Shown here one piece after another: positions 1-10,153 of a stretch of DNA of 64,000 nt. The notes under the pieces are model-generated. The model was not told the origin of the DNA. It saw nothing but the letters and a program-made list of their open reading frames with translations, and did no database searches. The position numbers and the translations under genes were made by a program. Origin of the DNA: Laburnicola sp. R22_1 (lineage: Eukaryota; Ascomycota; Dothideomycetes; Pleosporales; Didymosphaeriaceae); assembly GCA_014281115.1 (NCBI GenBank), contig JACONQ010000007.1, forward strand, positions 2,542,001 through 2,606,000, given 5' to 3'. Within the stretch, counting starts at the first letter, position 1. Each line of letters opens with the position of its first letter.

Positions 1-1072
1 TTAACCGCGCGTCGTCCTGCATAAGCTAGCATCTAATAAGCTTCTGTAGGGGTGACTTGTAGAGGCTTGCGCTCTATACAGCTTAGCTTAGCTAACTTTA
101 ATTAAATCGCGAATATGTACAACTCTAATGCGTTTGAACGTGTTGCCTTGTTAGAGTCCATAACCTAATAGCCACCCTACTTATCGAGTGTGCAGAATAT
201 GTCCATTAAAGCGCTCCTTAGATAGAGACAGCTACGTCCCAAGTCGAACTCAATACTAACTAATTAACAGCGTGAGAGTGACACTACTAATGTAAAGAAC
301 GTGGGAATAAGTGCTACCCATATTATAGTCACTTAATATTCGCTAGTTAGAGTATTAACAAACAGCTTAATATTTCCCCACTTATATATCTGCAGGGCTT
401 GCGTGCCAGCTAGTAGGATATTATCTAGGTGTCTATCTCGGATCTTCTCCCAAGTCTTTGGCCAATAGTTTGTGACATATAGATTAGAGCCAGGATCCAG
501 TATCTACTTATTAATTAATAGCGGTAAAGGCTATTAAACAGTAGCTATACTAAGTGGAGTAACAACCTAAGTTGCGTTCTGGCTGCCTTGCTAGTGCATA
601 ACTGCTCCTGTTAAGTTTTAAGCATTTAATAGAGGGTGACTAGTGTCTATTAAGAAATTATTCTTGTTGGCAGCAGCTGCCTTTTTACTAGCTTTCTTCT
701 TAGCTCCAAACAAAGCTGCACTTAAAGGGTTGCCTTTGCCTAGTTTCCTAACTCTATTAAACTCAGCTAAGACAACTAGGTCAGGCCTCCATCTAGCGGG
801 TTAGAGAGAAGGCACTACATAGGAGCACTGCTTAAACAAGTGCTGTTCCCCATAGATGCACGTAACTGTACGTTTCTGGGTGTTGCTGTTAGTGTTTAGA
901 CTAGGGCGTCCTAAAACGGCGTATATTCCAAGTGCTAACGCTACAGGGTTCAAGGTGCGTTGGAACCGTTAATAGTTCTCCACTAGTGCAACAGGATCTA
1001 TATATAGGGTTCCGTTTATCTTAGCTCGCATAATCTCCTAAATTTCGTGCGTGACAAAGGACTTATTAATTC

Positions 1073-1224
1073 TGTTAGTGTGGAGTACGATATCACATAA
1101 TACCACCAACCTAATGTAGACTAGTTGCTAATCACGATTCTGCTACTTAAGCAGTTTCTCTGTTTAGCTTGTTACAATCAACTCAGTCTCTCATTCCTAA
1201 TTGCTACCCTACTTATCCCTTACA
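1073..1224 (+). repeat. Solo Copia LTR with 5-bp target duplication
   Basis: A 152-bp LTR running TGTTAG...TTACA, flanked by AATTC at 1068-1072 and again at 1225-1229. It sits in the gag region of the minus-strand Copia element in the opposite orientation. The gag frame can be followed from one side to the other (reads FEQLGEFV before and ELIKSFVTHEI after). TG...CA ends plus a perfect 5-bp duplication identify an insertion that later lost its body by LTR-LTR recombination. Confidence 0.9.
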
Positions 1225-1972
1225 AATTCCCCTAATTGCTCAAAGAAAGTCCTGCTGTGCTCAATAGTCCTAAACTTTAGGTAGTTTCAGTTTAATCATA
1301 TTGCGAAGGATAGTGATGTAGCTCTTATACTAAGCATCCATCTTCTGTTGTTGTGGAACCTTCTTAATCTTGTCGTACTGCTCAAGCAACTTATACTTAC
1401 GTTCTACTACTAACATACAGAATATCTTCTTAAGTTGCATAAGTTATTTATAGGGTGTTTTAGCATTCTTAATAACTAGGATATGCCTACTAGCGATTAT
1501 CCTTACAATCTCCCGTGTTAGGTTGTTAAGAGCATTCTCCTTCTTCTGCTAGGCTGCCAGCTTTGTTGCGTAGAACCTATGCTAGAAGGTGTAGTCCTCT
1601 CGTTCAATATCATCGTCGCCCTAAATAATGCTTAAAGCTTTATTAGGTGTGTTGTCCTTTTTAAATAAGCGTAGTAGTCGCTCCTTAGGTTTCTTATTAT
1701 AGATTTTCTTAACAGTATCTACTATTAAATCTAGGTTACAATAGTCCCAGATCTTATATGCCTTAGCGGTCCTCTTTTGCAGAAAGATCCACTTCGACTA
1801 ATCGCTCAGCTTGTTAAGGATAATCATCTCCTTAACAATTAGCTCGTCCTCTTTATTGCTTATTATGGCAAACTAGAGCTTATTAAGTTAATCTCTATCG
1901 TGGAAAGCGCGTGTGTAGTAAGTAGGTAGAGTGTAAACTGCAGTCAAATTAAGCGTAGGCCAGGCTTATAAC

Positions 1973-2124
1973 TATAAGGGATAAGTAGGGTAGCAATTAG
2001 GAATAAGAGACTGAGTTAATTGTAACAAGCTAAACAGAGAAACTGCTTAAGTAGCAGAATCGTAATCAGCAACTAGTCTACATCAGGTTGGTGGTATCAT
2101 GTGATATCGTACTCCACACTAACA
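1973..2124 (-). repeat. 5' LTR of the minus-strand Copia element
   Basis: A 152-bp LTR that on the minus strand begins TGTTAGTGTGGAG and ends CCCTTATA (originally probably CCCTTACA). It matches the solo LTR at 1073-1224 in inverted orientation with only seven differences, all C/T or G/A in CpA/TpG context. It abuts the plus-strand Copia fragment at 2125, which suggests this element inserted into that one. Confidence 0.85.
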
Positions 2125-4410
2125 TCTAGGGTACTATTAAGAAAGAAAGATCAATTACACCTACCCAACACTACCAGAGACACCTTTACCTGTCGCACTG
2201 CTTGCCCAATTAATAGTAAGTTTTAAACAGGACCAAATTAAAAAATTACCCATAGGAACACCACAGCCAGATTGACGCGCTGTGCTATAGGCAGCCGCCT
2301 TCCTTATAGGTACACTCATAGGAAGTAGAGGTAAATACAAGGGGAAGCCACTTAATAAAGCTTAATTCAATCGCATGCTCGCAGCAGGCAAGAAACCCTA
2401 TTAAAGTTAATTGCCAGAACCTCTATTATGCAGAACCTAGATAGATAATTATCTATTATTTAAAATGTGGAAGGATGCCAAGCGATCCCATCTATAAAGT
2501 TACAAAGAAATGAGGTCTTAAAGCGAGGTGCCTACAGCCTTAGTGCGATCACGCAGTTACTAGATTCTTAACTATATGTGGGTATATACCTACAAACTTA
2601 ATAAATATCACAGATTATAGAAGTGCAAGGCAAGACTAGTAGTGCGCGGAGATTAACAACGCTATCTCACTACACAGGATACCTATGCTGTAACACTCGC
2701 AGGTAGATTATTTCGCCTACTTATGTTAATAGCAGCTTAGTTTAACCTAGAGCTAAGCCAGTACGACGTTACTAACGCCTTCGTCCACGCGAACCTGAAC
2801 AGAGAAATCTACATGCGGATGCCCTAAGGTTATACCCAAAGAGGCACCATCCTATAGTTGCACAAGGCACTGTATAGCTTACGCATCTTACTACTATTGT
2901 GGCAGAGAGAATTCACTAGTGCGCTCAAGGATCTTAGTTTTACCGCAGTTCCGCACGAACCTTACTATATAATTAAAGACAGCATTATTATCTTCTTCTA
3001 TATAGACGACCTTATTGTCGCATACTTAAAAGATTAAAAGCACGCTACTAATATAGTAATAAAAAAGATAGGTACAAAGTTCACCCTAACTAGTGGTAGC
3101 AATCTACAGTGGTTCCTAGGCATTGAAGTTGTTAGAGACTATGCTAACAGGCAACTCTGGTTATCACAGAGGTCCTATATGGACAAGATTAGTTGTCTAA
3201 TCGACTAACCTGACCTTAAACACAATACCCTAATATTAGTAGTTAAACTATTACCTTAAGAAGGACTCGCCATAATAGCAGAGATTAATTAGTACTAGCG
3301 GAAGGTAGAATTAATCCTCTACGCTATAGTAACCACACGCCCAGATATAGCTTTTATAAGCTCCTAATTATCGCGCTTTCTTTTAAACCTCAGCGACAAC
3401 TATCACAACGCCGCTAACCGCGTACTACTATACCTATTATCCACCCAATCACTAGGGCTACGATTTGGAGGAGCAGACACTTATAAGGTTGCGAGCGACG
3501 CGTTGTTTACAGACAACACCCTTAATAGAAAGAGCTTATAGGGGTACATTATTAAATTGTTTAGTGGCCTTGTTGCCTAGAAGGCAAACAAACAAGACAC
3601 TGTCACTACTTTAACAACTAAAGCTAAGTTGCTAGCACTTTTACAAGTTGCAAAGGAGGCACTATTTACAGCTTAGTTAATTAATAAACTTAAGATTAAA
3701 CTGTCGCTATTAATAATTATTATTAATTGCGACAACTAACAAACTATTTAACTTATTACTAAGGAAATCGCCAAATTACAAACTAAGCTTAGGCATATTA
3801 ATATACACAATTATTAGCTTCGACAAGAAGTAGTATATAGAGCTATTAAAGTCCAGTACTAGCAATTAGAAGAAATAGTAGCAGATAGTCTTATAAAAGC
3901 TCTACTAGCCGCCACATAGACCAAGTTCTTAAATTAACTAGGACTTAAAGACGTTAGGGGAAGGATTACCGACCAAGAGGCCGACGTCAACAAGTTAGAG
4001 GACAGGATAGAAGCTTTTGAACTATAAGCAATAGTACAACTACGCAAGAGATAGTTTAGCTTAGCCCTCTAAGGATCCAAGCTAAGGGGGTGTGTCAAAT
4101 ATCAGGTCACTAGAAATCACTGTGATTTCACTGTGAAATCTAGTAGTCACGTGCGTCCGATCACATAGTCTCCTTATAACGACAGTTAGTGTAACTTACA
4201 GTGATTTCACTGTGAGATCACTGTGAAATACACAAAGGAGACTGGCGTACTACTATTAAACTACTCCGCACTATTACTAGTGCGTCTTAGCGCTAGATAG
4301 ATATTGCGTACGATAGCTGAGCTTCTCCGACAGAGATCACTCGACAATCAATTCATCATCAAATCCATCACTTTCATCTCATCTCATTAAAGATACTTAC
4401 GTATCTGACA
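2125..4410 (+). mobile_element. Copia retrotransposon 3' part (RT, RNase H, 3' LTR), decayed
   Basis: Plus-strand reading gives a Copia RVT_2 reverse transcriptase from about 2460: MWVYTYKLNKYHRL near 2570, then DVTNAFVHANLNREIYMRMP near 2770-2820. The catalytic FFYIDDLIV motif lies at about 2995-3020 with both Asp codons (3005-3010) intact. An RNase H region follows (KANKQDTVTTLTTKAK near 3585-3630). A polypurine tract (AAGGGGG, 4084-4090) precedes the LTR. TAG/TAA codons interrupt it throughout (for example the Trp in the GLVAWKAN-type motif is TAG). The 5' portion is missing, with the minus-strand Copia element inserted at 2124/2125. Confidence 0.85.
4093..4410 (+). repeat. 3' LTR of the plus-strand Copia element
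   Basis: A 318-bp LTR with TGTCA...TGACA inverted ends, directly after a purine-rich tract. It contains repeated copies of the perfect palindrome ATTTCACTGTGAAAT (about 4126-4140) and near copies at about 4203-4230. The solo LTR at 27566-27856 is a more decayed relative in inverted orientation. Confidence 0.85.
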
Positions 4411-4871
4411 ATAACCTATACTATTAGTAGGTTAAAGTAGGCTAAAAATATTACCTAAACCTCTATAAAATAGCTATAGATTATCTCTCTATACCCTGCA
4501 CGTCCTGCAATTATAAGAGGTGTTTTAGCTCTGCTAAATATATAATTATATATAATTATAATAGTTTTATAGGCTATATAATTAAGGCCTTAGAGTTATA
4601 AAAGAATTAGCTAGGTAGAGAGATTATTAAAAGCGATCTTATAAGCCTTACAAAGGTAATCTCTAAAAGGGAAGCCTTATTAATAACTTTAACACTAAAA
4701 AATAATAATAGATTACCTAATTAGGAAATCCTACCCTACTATAGGGTGTAGGGGGACTTTATAGAGCGTACTATAGTTACAGACTATATTTTAATATCTC
4801 TAGGGGCTCCTGTACGTACTGGGCTCTCATACGGGCTGTAGCGTAGAGCGATGGGGGTCCACCGTACCGTA
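4411..4871. other. AT-rich repeat relic, no gene seen
   Basis: AT-rich, TpA-rich sequence between the Copia LTR and the start of the normal-composition island. No open frame or recognisable domain. It may be a decayed transposon piece, but I see no termini. Confidence 0.5.
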
Positions 4872-5156
4872 CTACGCTACGTTGGAAGCCCTGGTCGTAG
4901 AGCTACCTGGGCCTCGTGGATGATTCTTGGGTAAGGACTTCTTGGGTATCACTGCACGTTCGGATTTTGCTAGAACGAACCTATAGGCGCTTTTCAGAGC
5001 TTTGTGGTATACTTCGTTTTTGTACACAACGTTTTCTCCGTCTTTGTCAGGCGACGCTTCAGCAGCTTCTGTCAACGAATCTCCTATCTCCAACCACGAC
5101 ACGGCTTGCGAGGCTACCTGCACATCATCATTTGGAAGCGGAGCCGAGTTTTCCAA
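4872..5156 (-). CDS. Hypothetical ORF, possible gene fragment
   Basis: A 94-codon minus-strand frame whose openness extends upstream to about 5235, where a TGA closes it. The added residues read SATETPIVWFDALENSAPL just before and into the first Met. The product is hydrophilic and acidic in its first half and basic and Ser/Pro-rich at the end. No domain recognised, no signal peptide or membrane segment. It lies immediately inside the edge of the transposon block, so a 3'-terminal exon or truncated relic of a larger gene is plausible. It may also be chance, since overlapping frames of similar length exist on the other strand. Confidence 0.3.
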   Translation of the reverse strand: MENSAPLPNDDVQVASQAVSWLEIGDSLTEAAEASPDKDGENVVYKNEVYHKALKSAYRFVLAKSERAVIPKKSLPKNHPRGPGSSTTRASNVA

Positions 5157-5847
5157 AGCATCAAACCAGACAATGGGGGTTTCCGTCGCTGACTCTTGGT
5201 TGCAGAATTTTGGTGACGATCTGTTCAGATCGTAGTATCACTCTAGGCAAATGACTGTGAGTGATATCATTCAAACACATAGGCCGCTGCATTACTAGAG
5301 AGTATTTTTTAATACATAGATCTGATGCTGGAGAGAAAGTACCTACACCGAAAAATGCTTATGGCACTCCAAGACCGAGAGATAAGCTAGGCGGATCTTG
5401 CCAAGCGGACTTGCTGGAATATTTTTCGCCTTCACTTATACATCTCTGCCGTACCAGTCTGTATTTCCGACTTTTCCTTTACCCCATCTGATCCTGTTCT
5501 TGATACTTCTATATCTAGGCTTGATATCAACAGTGGAAAGAGAACGGTCACTATGATACCGCGAGAGCAGTGCACGCGGTGAAGCGCACATCAGGTCACA
5601 TAAAGGGCGACGCGATTGGCGGTATCTTCACGAAAGTTTTGGCTTCACTTCAAGCGTTCAGGCAGAGTGAATGACACAAGGCGCGTAGCTTACAAACGGA
5701 CGTCACCTGGGTAAATGTACCTCGCACCCACTGCAAATCCTACCTCACTCTTTATTTACTCGTCGTCGGTTACTTTGCCGCCATATCCTCTGCAGTTGTC
5801 TACTTATTCTGTTCCGACTCTTTGCATTACCGATTCTAATACACACA
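5157..5847. other. Intergenic region upstream of the multi-exon gene
   Basis: No convincing coding potential. The last part (about 5740-5847) is pyrimidine-rich and leads to the ATG at 5848, as fungal promoters/5' UTRs often do. No defined operator or TATA element could be assigned. Confidence 0.45.
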
Positions 5848-7247
5848 ATGTCCATGTCCCACCACGAAGATTCCGCCCCTCCCTCCGACCGCGACACAAA
5901 CTCCGGCGACGATGCTGGTAAGCCCTGTTCTGCATCGCCATATGCTCATTTGTACGCCAAGTTTCTGCATGGCCTGGACAGTCCGTTTGCCAAATTCCTG
6001 AAGAGGATGCACGGCGTTTCGACGAACGAAAGGATCGGCTCTCCACTGGGTATTGGTAGTTACTCCAGCATCGGCGAGATAGGTAAGTTCAATTACATTC
6101 ACTGCTGGAGCAGTGTGCCAGCCATATCGGCTCTCGTTGAGAGGTTAACTAATCCTGTAAGGCACAACCGAACTTCTTCCAGTTTCCGAGTCTGGGGCCC
6201 TCTATTTCAAAGATAACTGGGCTTGCGCGCTCACTTACCGTCACCGTCCCCTCGAGTTGGCCACCGACAAAACCCGTGCCGATGATACGATAGCAGATGT
6301 GATTGAGAAGGCGGAGGAGTGGATCGAGTGTCTATACAAGGCTATGGTCAATGTGGAGAATGTCAACAACAAACCCAAGAGCGTCGAGCTGAACATCTTC
6401 AAGTCGCCACAGCTCGACAAGAAGGCCGTTGAAGCCGCTTGCCGATCGATCTTTGTAGGTCGTTCACATTTCTACCCGCCTTCTGAGTTACTAATTATTT
6501 GAACCAGATCGCACTTATTCATCGCTGCGTTGTGGGATTCTGCGGTCTGCGATCGACTGTCGCCACGTCTCGTGAAGATAAGAAGTTGAGCTGCATGGAC
6601 CGATTGCTCACAGTTATCTCTGCGCTTAGTGTTGGTTGCATCCTTTATACTTGCTTTTCACTCATGCTAACTACTAAAAAGAATGACAAGCGCATCTGCA
6701 AGGATGTGCTGACCGAAGACTCGAAGGTCGCCTTCCTTGTTCACGCTCCTCATCGTGTCATCGATGTAAGTTGGACCCCGGTATGGTCGTTGTTGTTGCT
6801 CATTTGTCGCAGAATAAGAAGAACCAGGAGAAGGGAAACGACGTGAAGCGTGGTCTCCTTTCGGAGGCTTCCGCTGCTCGCCGTAGCAGGGCCTCCAGCT
6901 CCTTTACGTCAGGGGATTCGCGTGAGGGCTCGAACGTTCCCGTTTCAGGGGTGGTCTCCGGCCCGGCCCCCGTGCTTCCGTCCACCACTCCCTCCTGTAC
7001 GATCCCAATGCAAGTCAACGGAAGGGTCGAGCCTGTGGTGGATAGAGCTGAGGCTCAGACGTCGAAGAAGCGAACGCATATTAAAATGGAGGATGAAGAT
7101 ACGGATGGGGAGATCATCAAGCGCACTCGCATCGGAGTGGAGGAGCCTGACAGTGACCATACCAAAGACACTCGTATCAAATTGGAGGAGGATAGTGCCG
7201 AAGTGGTCATGTATCTGGAGACCAAGAAGGTCGTGCTCCATAATTAG
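5848..7247 (+). CDS. Multi-exon gene of unknown function with C-terminal SUMO-site-like repeats
   Basis: My model has five exons: 5848-6082, 6162-6454, 6508-6630, 6682-6765 and 6813-7247 (389 residues). Introns begin GTAAGT, GTAGGT, GTTGGT and GTAAGT, end in AG, and most show CTAAC/CTAAT-type branch sites. All joins keep frame. The N-terminal part reads FAKFLKRMHGVSTNERIG, then a stretch GALYFKDNWACALTYRHRP, then a helical, charged middle. The C-terminal tail (from residue about 246) is Ser/Pro-rich and basic, and ends in three degenerate ~16-residue repeats around IKME (335-338), IGVE (352-355) and IKLE (367-370). I do not recognise the family. The frame of the third exon is uncertain: another frame there reads HLFIAALWDSAVCDRLSP, which looks more protein-like, so a frameshift or wrong splice is possible. 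A nuclear role would be speculation. Confidence 0.7.
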
Positions 7248-7966
7248 CTTTACTGGGGTTGGGGTGTTGGGATGCTGAGTACGTTTTCTTTCATCGCGTT
7301 CCTTCAGGCGAGTCGGCTCACTCAGTCGTGAAGCTTGGATTGAAGTTGCCGCGCTTTGCAGTCGGTACACATTGAAGCCTCGAAATGTTTCCCGGATAGA
7401 CAAAATGTTGCGCTGAGTCTCGTCAAGGCTATATCGACCGTTTCCAGATATAAATTAATTATACTGTTCGAACTGATGGATAATTGGAGTGTCGCATGCG
7501 ATCTAGTCATCGGATCATATAGAGAGCACTGATTTGAATTGGATTGAAAGACAGATACTGCTTCGGCCAAGTTCATACCAGAATGTCGTTTATCAGATGT
7601 CGTGCTCTCTGATACCTCTAGACGCTGCGACAAATAGGTTAGTTGGTGAGTTACCCGTATAATAGCTCTCCAAGCGCTGAATCTTCAGTGCTTATTAAAG
7701 AGAAACAAAAACTTCAAAAAAGATATCTCTGCCACATGCACAAAGTAGAGTGTGAGACTGATGAAGGATTCGCCCTGAGGGAAGCGTCTGTTACGACGCG
7801 CTATTACATAATCGTCGGTGATGAGACAGGTGCGGAACACCTTCCGCCGCGAACCCGATGGTCACCCCTTTCGGCCTAGTCTTCCCGGCCCCCTCAAATG
7901 TCTTCTCCGGCAATTGTCAGACACCACATCCCCATCAATTCTTGGTACTGAGACAAACGTTCGAAA
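7248..7966. other. Intergenic region between the unknown gene and the FMN dehydrogenase gene
   Basis: Contains the 3' flank of the upstream gene and the promoter side of the dehydrogenase gene, both on the plus strand. Short open frames on both strands (a 78-codon one at 7643-7879, for example) show no domain and no splice support. No regulatory motif could be named with confidence. Confidence 0.4.
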
Positions 7967-9638
7967 ATGACAGCAGTGGATGGTGCAGAAGTTGCGAAGC
8001 ATGATAGCAGCAAGTCTTGCTGGATAGTACGTTGCGCTGAAGTGGATTTCGTCTTATCGCACTAACCTTGGAACCCTCCATCGCCATTTTACAGGTCCTT
8101 GATTCCAACGTGTACGATGTCACGAACTTTTTATCAAAGCACCCTGGGGGTGCGGCGATTATCTTAAAGCAGGCCGGTACAGTGCGTATTAACTTTGCGG
8201 CGCCGAACGAATCGCTAATCACGCACGATAGGATGCGACTGAGGAATTAAAAAAGTATCATCCTCTAGATTACACCCACGACCTACCGGAAGGAAGCTTG
8301 GTCGGCCCCATTGATCCAAATACCTTGGGTAATCTGAGGATACCAAAAGAAGTGAATGCTACACCAGTGTCATCTACTAATACCGACAAAGAGATTCCCC
8401 ATCTCTCACTTTGCGTCTCATGTCCGGATTTCGAGAAGGCGGCGAGGGCTGTTTTGTCACACAAGAGCCACATATACGCGAGTACTTCAGCGAACACTGG
8501 TCTGTCAATGAAGTCGAACCTCGACGACTGGGGTCGCATCAACTTCCGCCCGCGCGTGATGCGCAACGTTGGTGACGTTGACACTAGCCGCTCGATTTTT
8601 GGACACAGCTCGCCATATCCTTTTTACATTTCTCCCATGGGAACCCTGGGTACCATCCATCCCAAAGCCGAGCCTGAGATGGTTCGTGGTGCGGTGAGGA
8701 AAGGAACGCACATGGTTGTCAGTACTGCATCTACGAAGACGTCGGAACAGATCATGCAAGCTTGTATCGATGAGCAAAAGAAGGTCAATAACGCCAGTCC
8801 AACAAAACTGTTCTATCAGTATTACATACCCGTAGATCGCAAGAAAGCGATCGAGTTGTTGCTTACGGCTAAAAAGGTCGGCTACAAAGGTATTTGGATA
8901 ACCGTGGACACGCCTGTTCTGGGGAAGCGGACTGCGGATCGGGTGCTGCAGGCCGAAGAAGCACTTTCAGTCGGCCTTGAAGCAGAGAGCACGGCGGACT
9001 GGGAAGCTGGAGATGAGAATCCTTTTGCGTCTGCTATGGGGGGGCGAGTCTTCACGGGGCAGCTGAGCCCGCATACGACATGGAAAGACCTGCAATGGAT
9101 ACGAAAGGAATGGGATGGTCCTATTGTTTTAAAGGGCATTCAGTGTGCCGAAGACGCCAAGTTAGCGTACGAGTATGGCTGCAATGGCATCCTTCTAAGC
9201 AACCACGGTGGACGACAGTTGCACACTGCACCGAGTGCACTCATGACCCTCTTGGAGATACGTACGTATTGCCCTGAAATTATCGGCAAGCTGGAAATTT
9301 TCGTAGATGGCGGGTTGCGAGATGGTACCGATGTCTTGAAGGCACTTTGTCTCGGTGCGACGGCTGTTGGTGTTGGAAGGCCGTTCCTGTACGCTCTCGC
9401 AGCATATGGGAGTCGGGGCGTAGAACGGTGTGTTGATGGTAAGTGCATATGCTGTCCAAATTGTTGACATTGAGATTGACATGTCGCAGTGCTAGCGGAC
9501 GAGGTTTCGTTGGGTATGCGTTTGTTGGGCGTGACAACGTTGGATCAGCTGAGGCCTGAGATGGTAAACGCGACCAGGCTCCTCAACGAAATGTGGAGAC
9601 CCGAAAGTGTCTTTTCTAACTTCAAGAGTCGCCTGTGA
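7967..9638 (+). CDS. FMN-dependent alpha-hydroxy-acid dehydrogenase with cytochrome b5 domain (flavocytochrome b2-like)
   Basis: Four exons (7967-8026, 8095-8181, 8232-9438, 9490-9638) join to 500 residues. Introns are 68, 50 and 51 nt with GT...AG ends. The start follows a TCGAAA context and gives a complete N-terminal b5-type domain. Residues 21-49 contain the heme-ligand HPGG motif (36-39). The FMN_dh domain follows: SPMGTLGTIHPKAEP near 183, WITVDTP near 271, then VLKGIQ with Lys350, SNHGGRQ with His374 and Arg377, and IFVDGGLRDGTDVLKAL with Arg412. These correspond to the FMN-binding and substrate/catalytic residues of lactate-oxidising family members. The family oxidises L-lactate or related 2-hydroxy acids and passes electrons from FMN to heme. 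Usual full-length cytochrome b2 carries a mitochondrial presequence; none is obvious here, so a cytosolic paralogue with another substrate is possible. An unusual His replaces the Asp expected after HGGRQL. Confidence 0.9.
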
Positions 9639-9833
9639 GGGTCATGGTACTGTGTGGGTGTGGGTGTGGGTCTGAAGGAGCATCTCCGGTCTCGTCAAAG
9701 TACATGTTGCATCACCGTGAACTTTGTATCGAGTGACTCAGTATACATGTTTCAGTTATATCAGCTCGTACCCATGTTTTTCTCCCTCATCTCGTATCGC
9801 GGCCGACCGCATTAACGATGATACCTAGAACCC
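9639..9833. other. 3' flank of the FMN dehydrogenase gene
   Basis: Begins with a short TGTGGG repeat (about 9651-9672). No ORF. Probably holds the terminators of the dehydrogenase gene and of the converging broken gene at 9834-10153. Confidence 0.4.
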
Positions 9834-10153
9834 TCAATTCTTCTTAGCGGGCTTCCTGGGATTGTTTTTCCTTACCTTCTTGTTAACAAAGCGCTGGAGC
9901 GCTTTAAGCCCTTGAAGACGGCCAAGCAACTTGGCCAGGTCCTCCTCCAGCTCCATAGCCTTGTTGAGTACATCATTCCCGCTTTGATGTCCTCGATCTT
10001 GTCGAAGATGTCTTCGTAGGTGTCGAACGCCATAAGCATGAGGCGGTAATCGTCCGACGGTTTACAGTTGAACTTTGTTACGTCTACGTGCGCTGCAGGT
10101 TAAGAGTTTAAGTACAGCTGGCCTTAGTATTGGTCATGCTAAGGGTCAGACAT
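9834..10153 (-). pseudogene. Broken gene for a small basic, coiled-coil-like protein
   Basis: On the minus strand an ATG at 10153 opens a frame reading MSDP, then TAG and TAA codons, then DVTKFNCKPSDDYRLMLMAF, DTYEDIFDKIEDIKAG. A one-base frame change near 9975 leads to NDVLNKAMELEEDLAKLLGR, LQGLKALQRFVNKKVRK and a TGA at 9834-9836. The protein-like character on both sides of the break argues for a recently disabled gene of about 105 residues rather than chance. The early stops (TAG/TAA where Gln is plausible) fit C-to-T mutation. Family not recognised; it could be a retroelement Gag fragment or a host gene. Confidence 0.55.

Larger units (their letters stand above)
1..2124 (-). mobile_element. 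Copia LTR retrotransposon, 5' part (LTR, gag, zinc knuckle, protease), decayed
   Basis: Read on the minus strand, the element starts with a 152-bp LTR (2124 down to 1973) and continues into a Gag-like frame at about 1910-1230 (for example a stretch reading LVVERKYKLLEQYDKIKKV). A CCHC zinc-knuckle region follows near 870-780 (reads GEQHLFKQCSYVVPS) and a protease-like segment near 510-470 (reads ILDPGSNLYVTN). The frame is broken by many TAG/TAA codons where Trp or Gln is expected, so it is dead. A solo LTR of the same family splits the gag region. Integrase and RT, if present, lie beyond base 1. Superfamily assignment rests on the resemblance of Gag, knuckle and protease to fungal Copia proteins and is an inference. 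Confidence 0.8.

Noticed and set aside
7643..7879. 78-codon plus-strand ORF between two genes
   Set aside because: No splice signals, no recognisable motif, and it lies in the promoter region of the FMN dehydrogenase gene.
8505..9537. Several minus-strand ORFs opposite the FMN dehydrogenase exons
   Set aside because: Shadows of a well-supported coding sequence on the plus strand.
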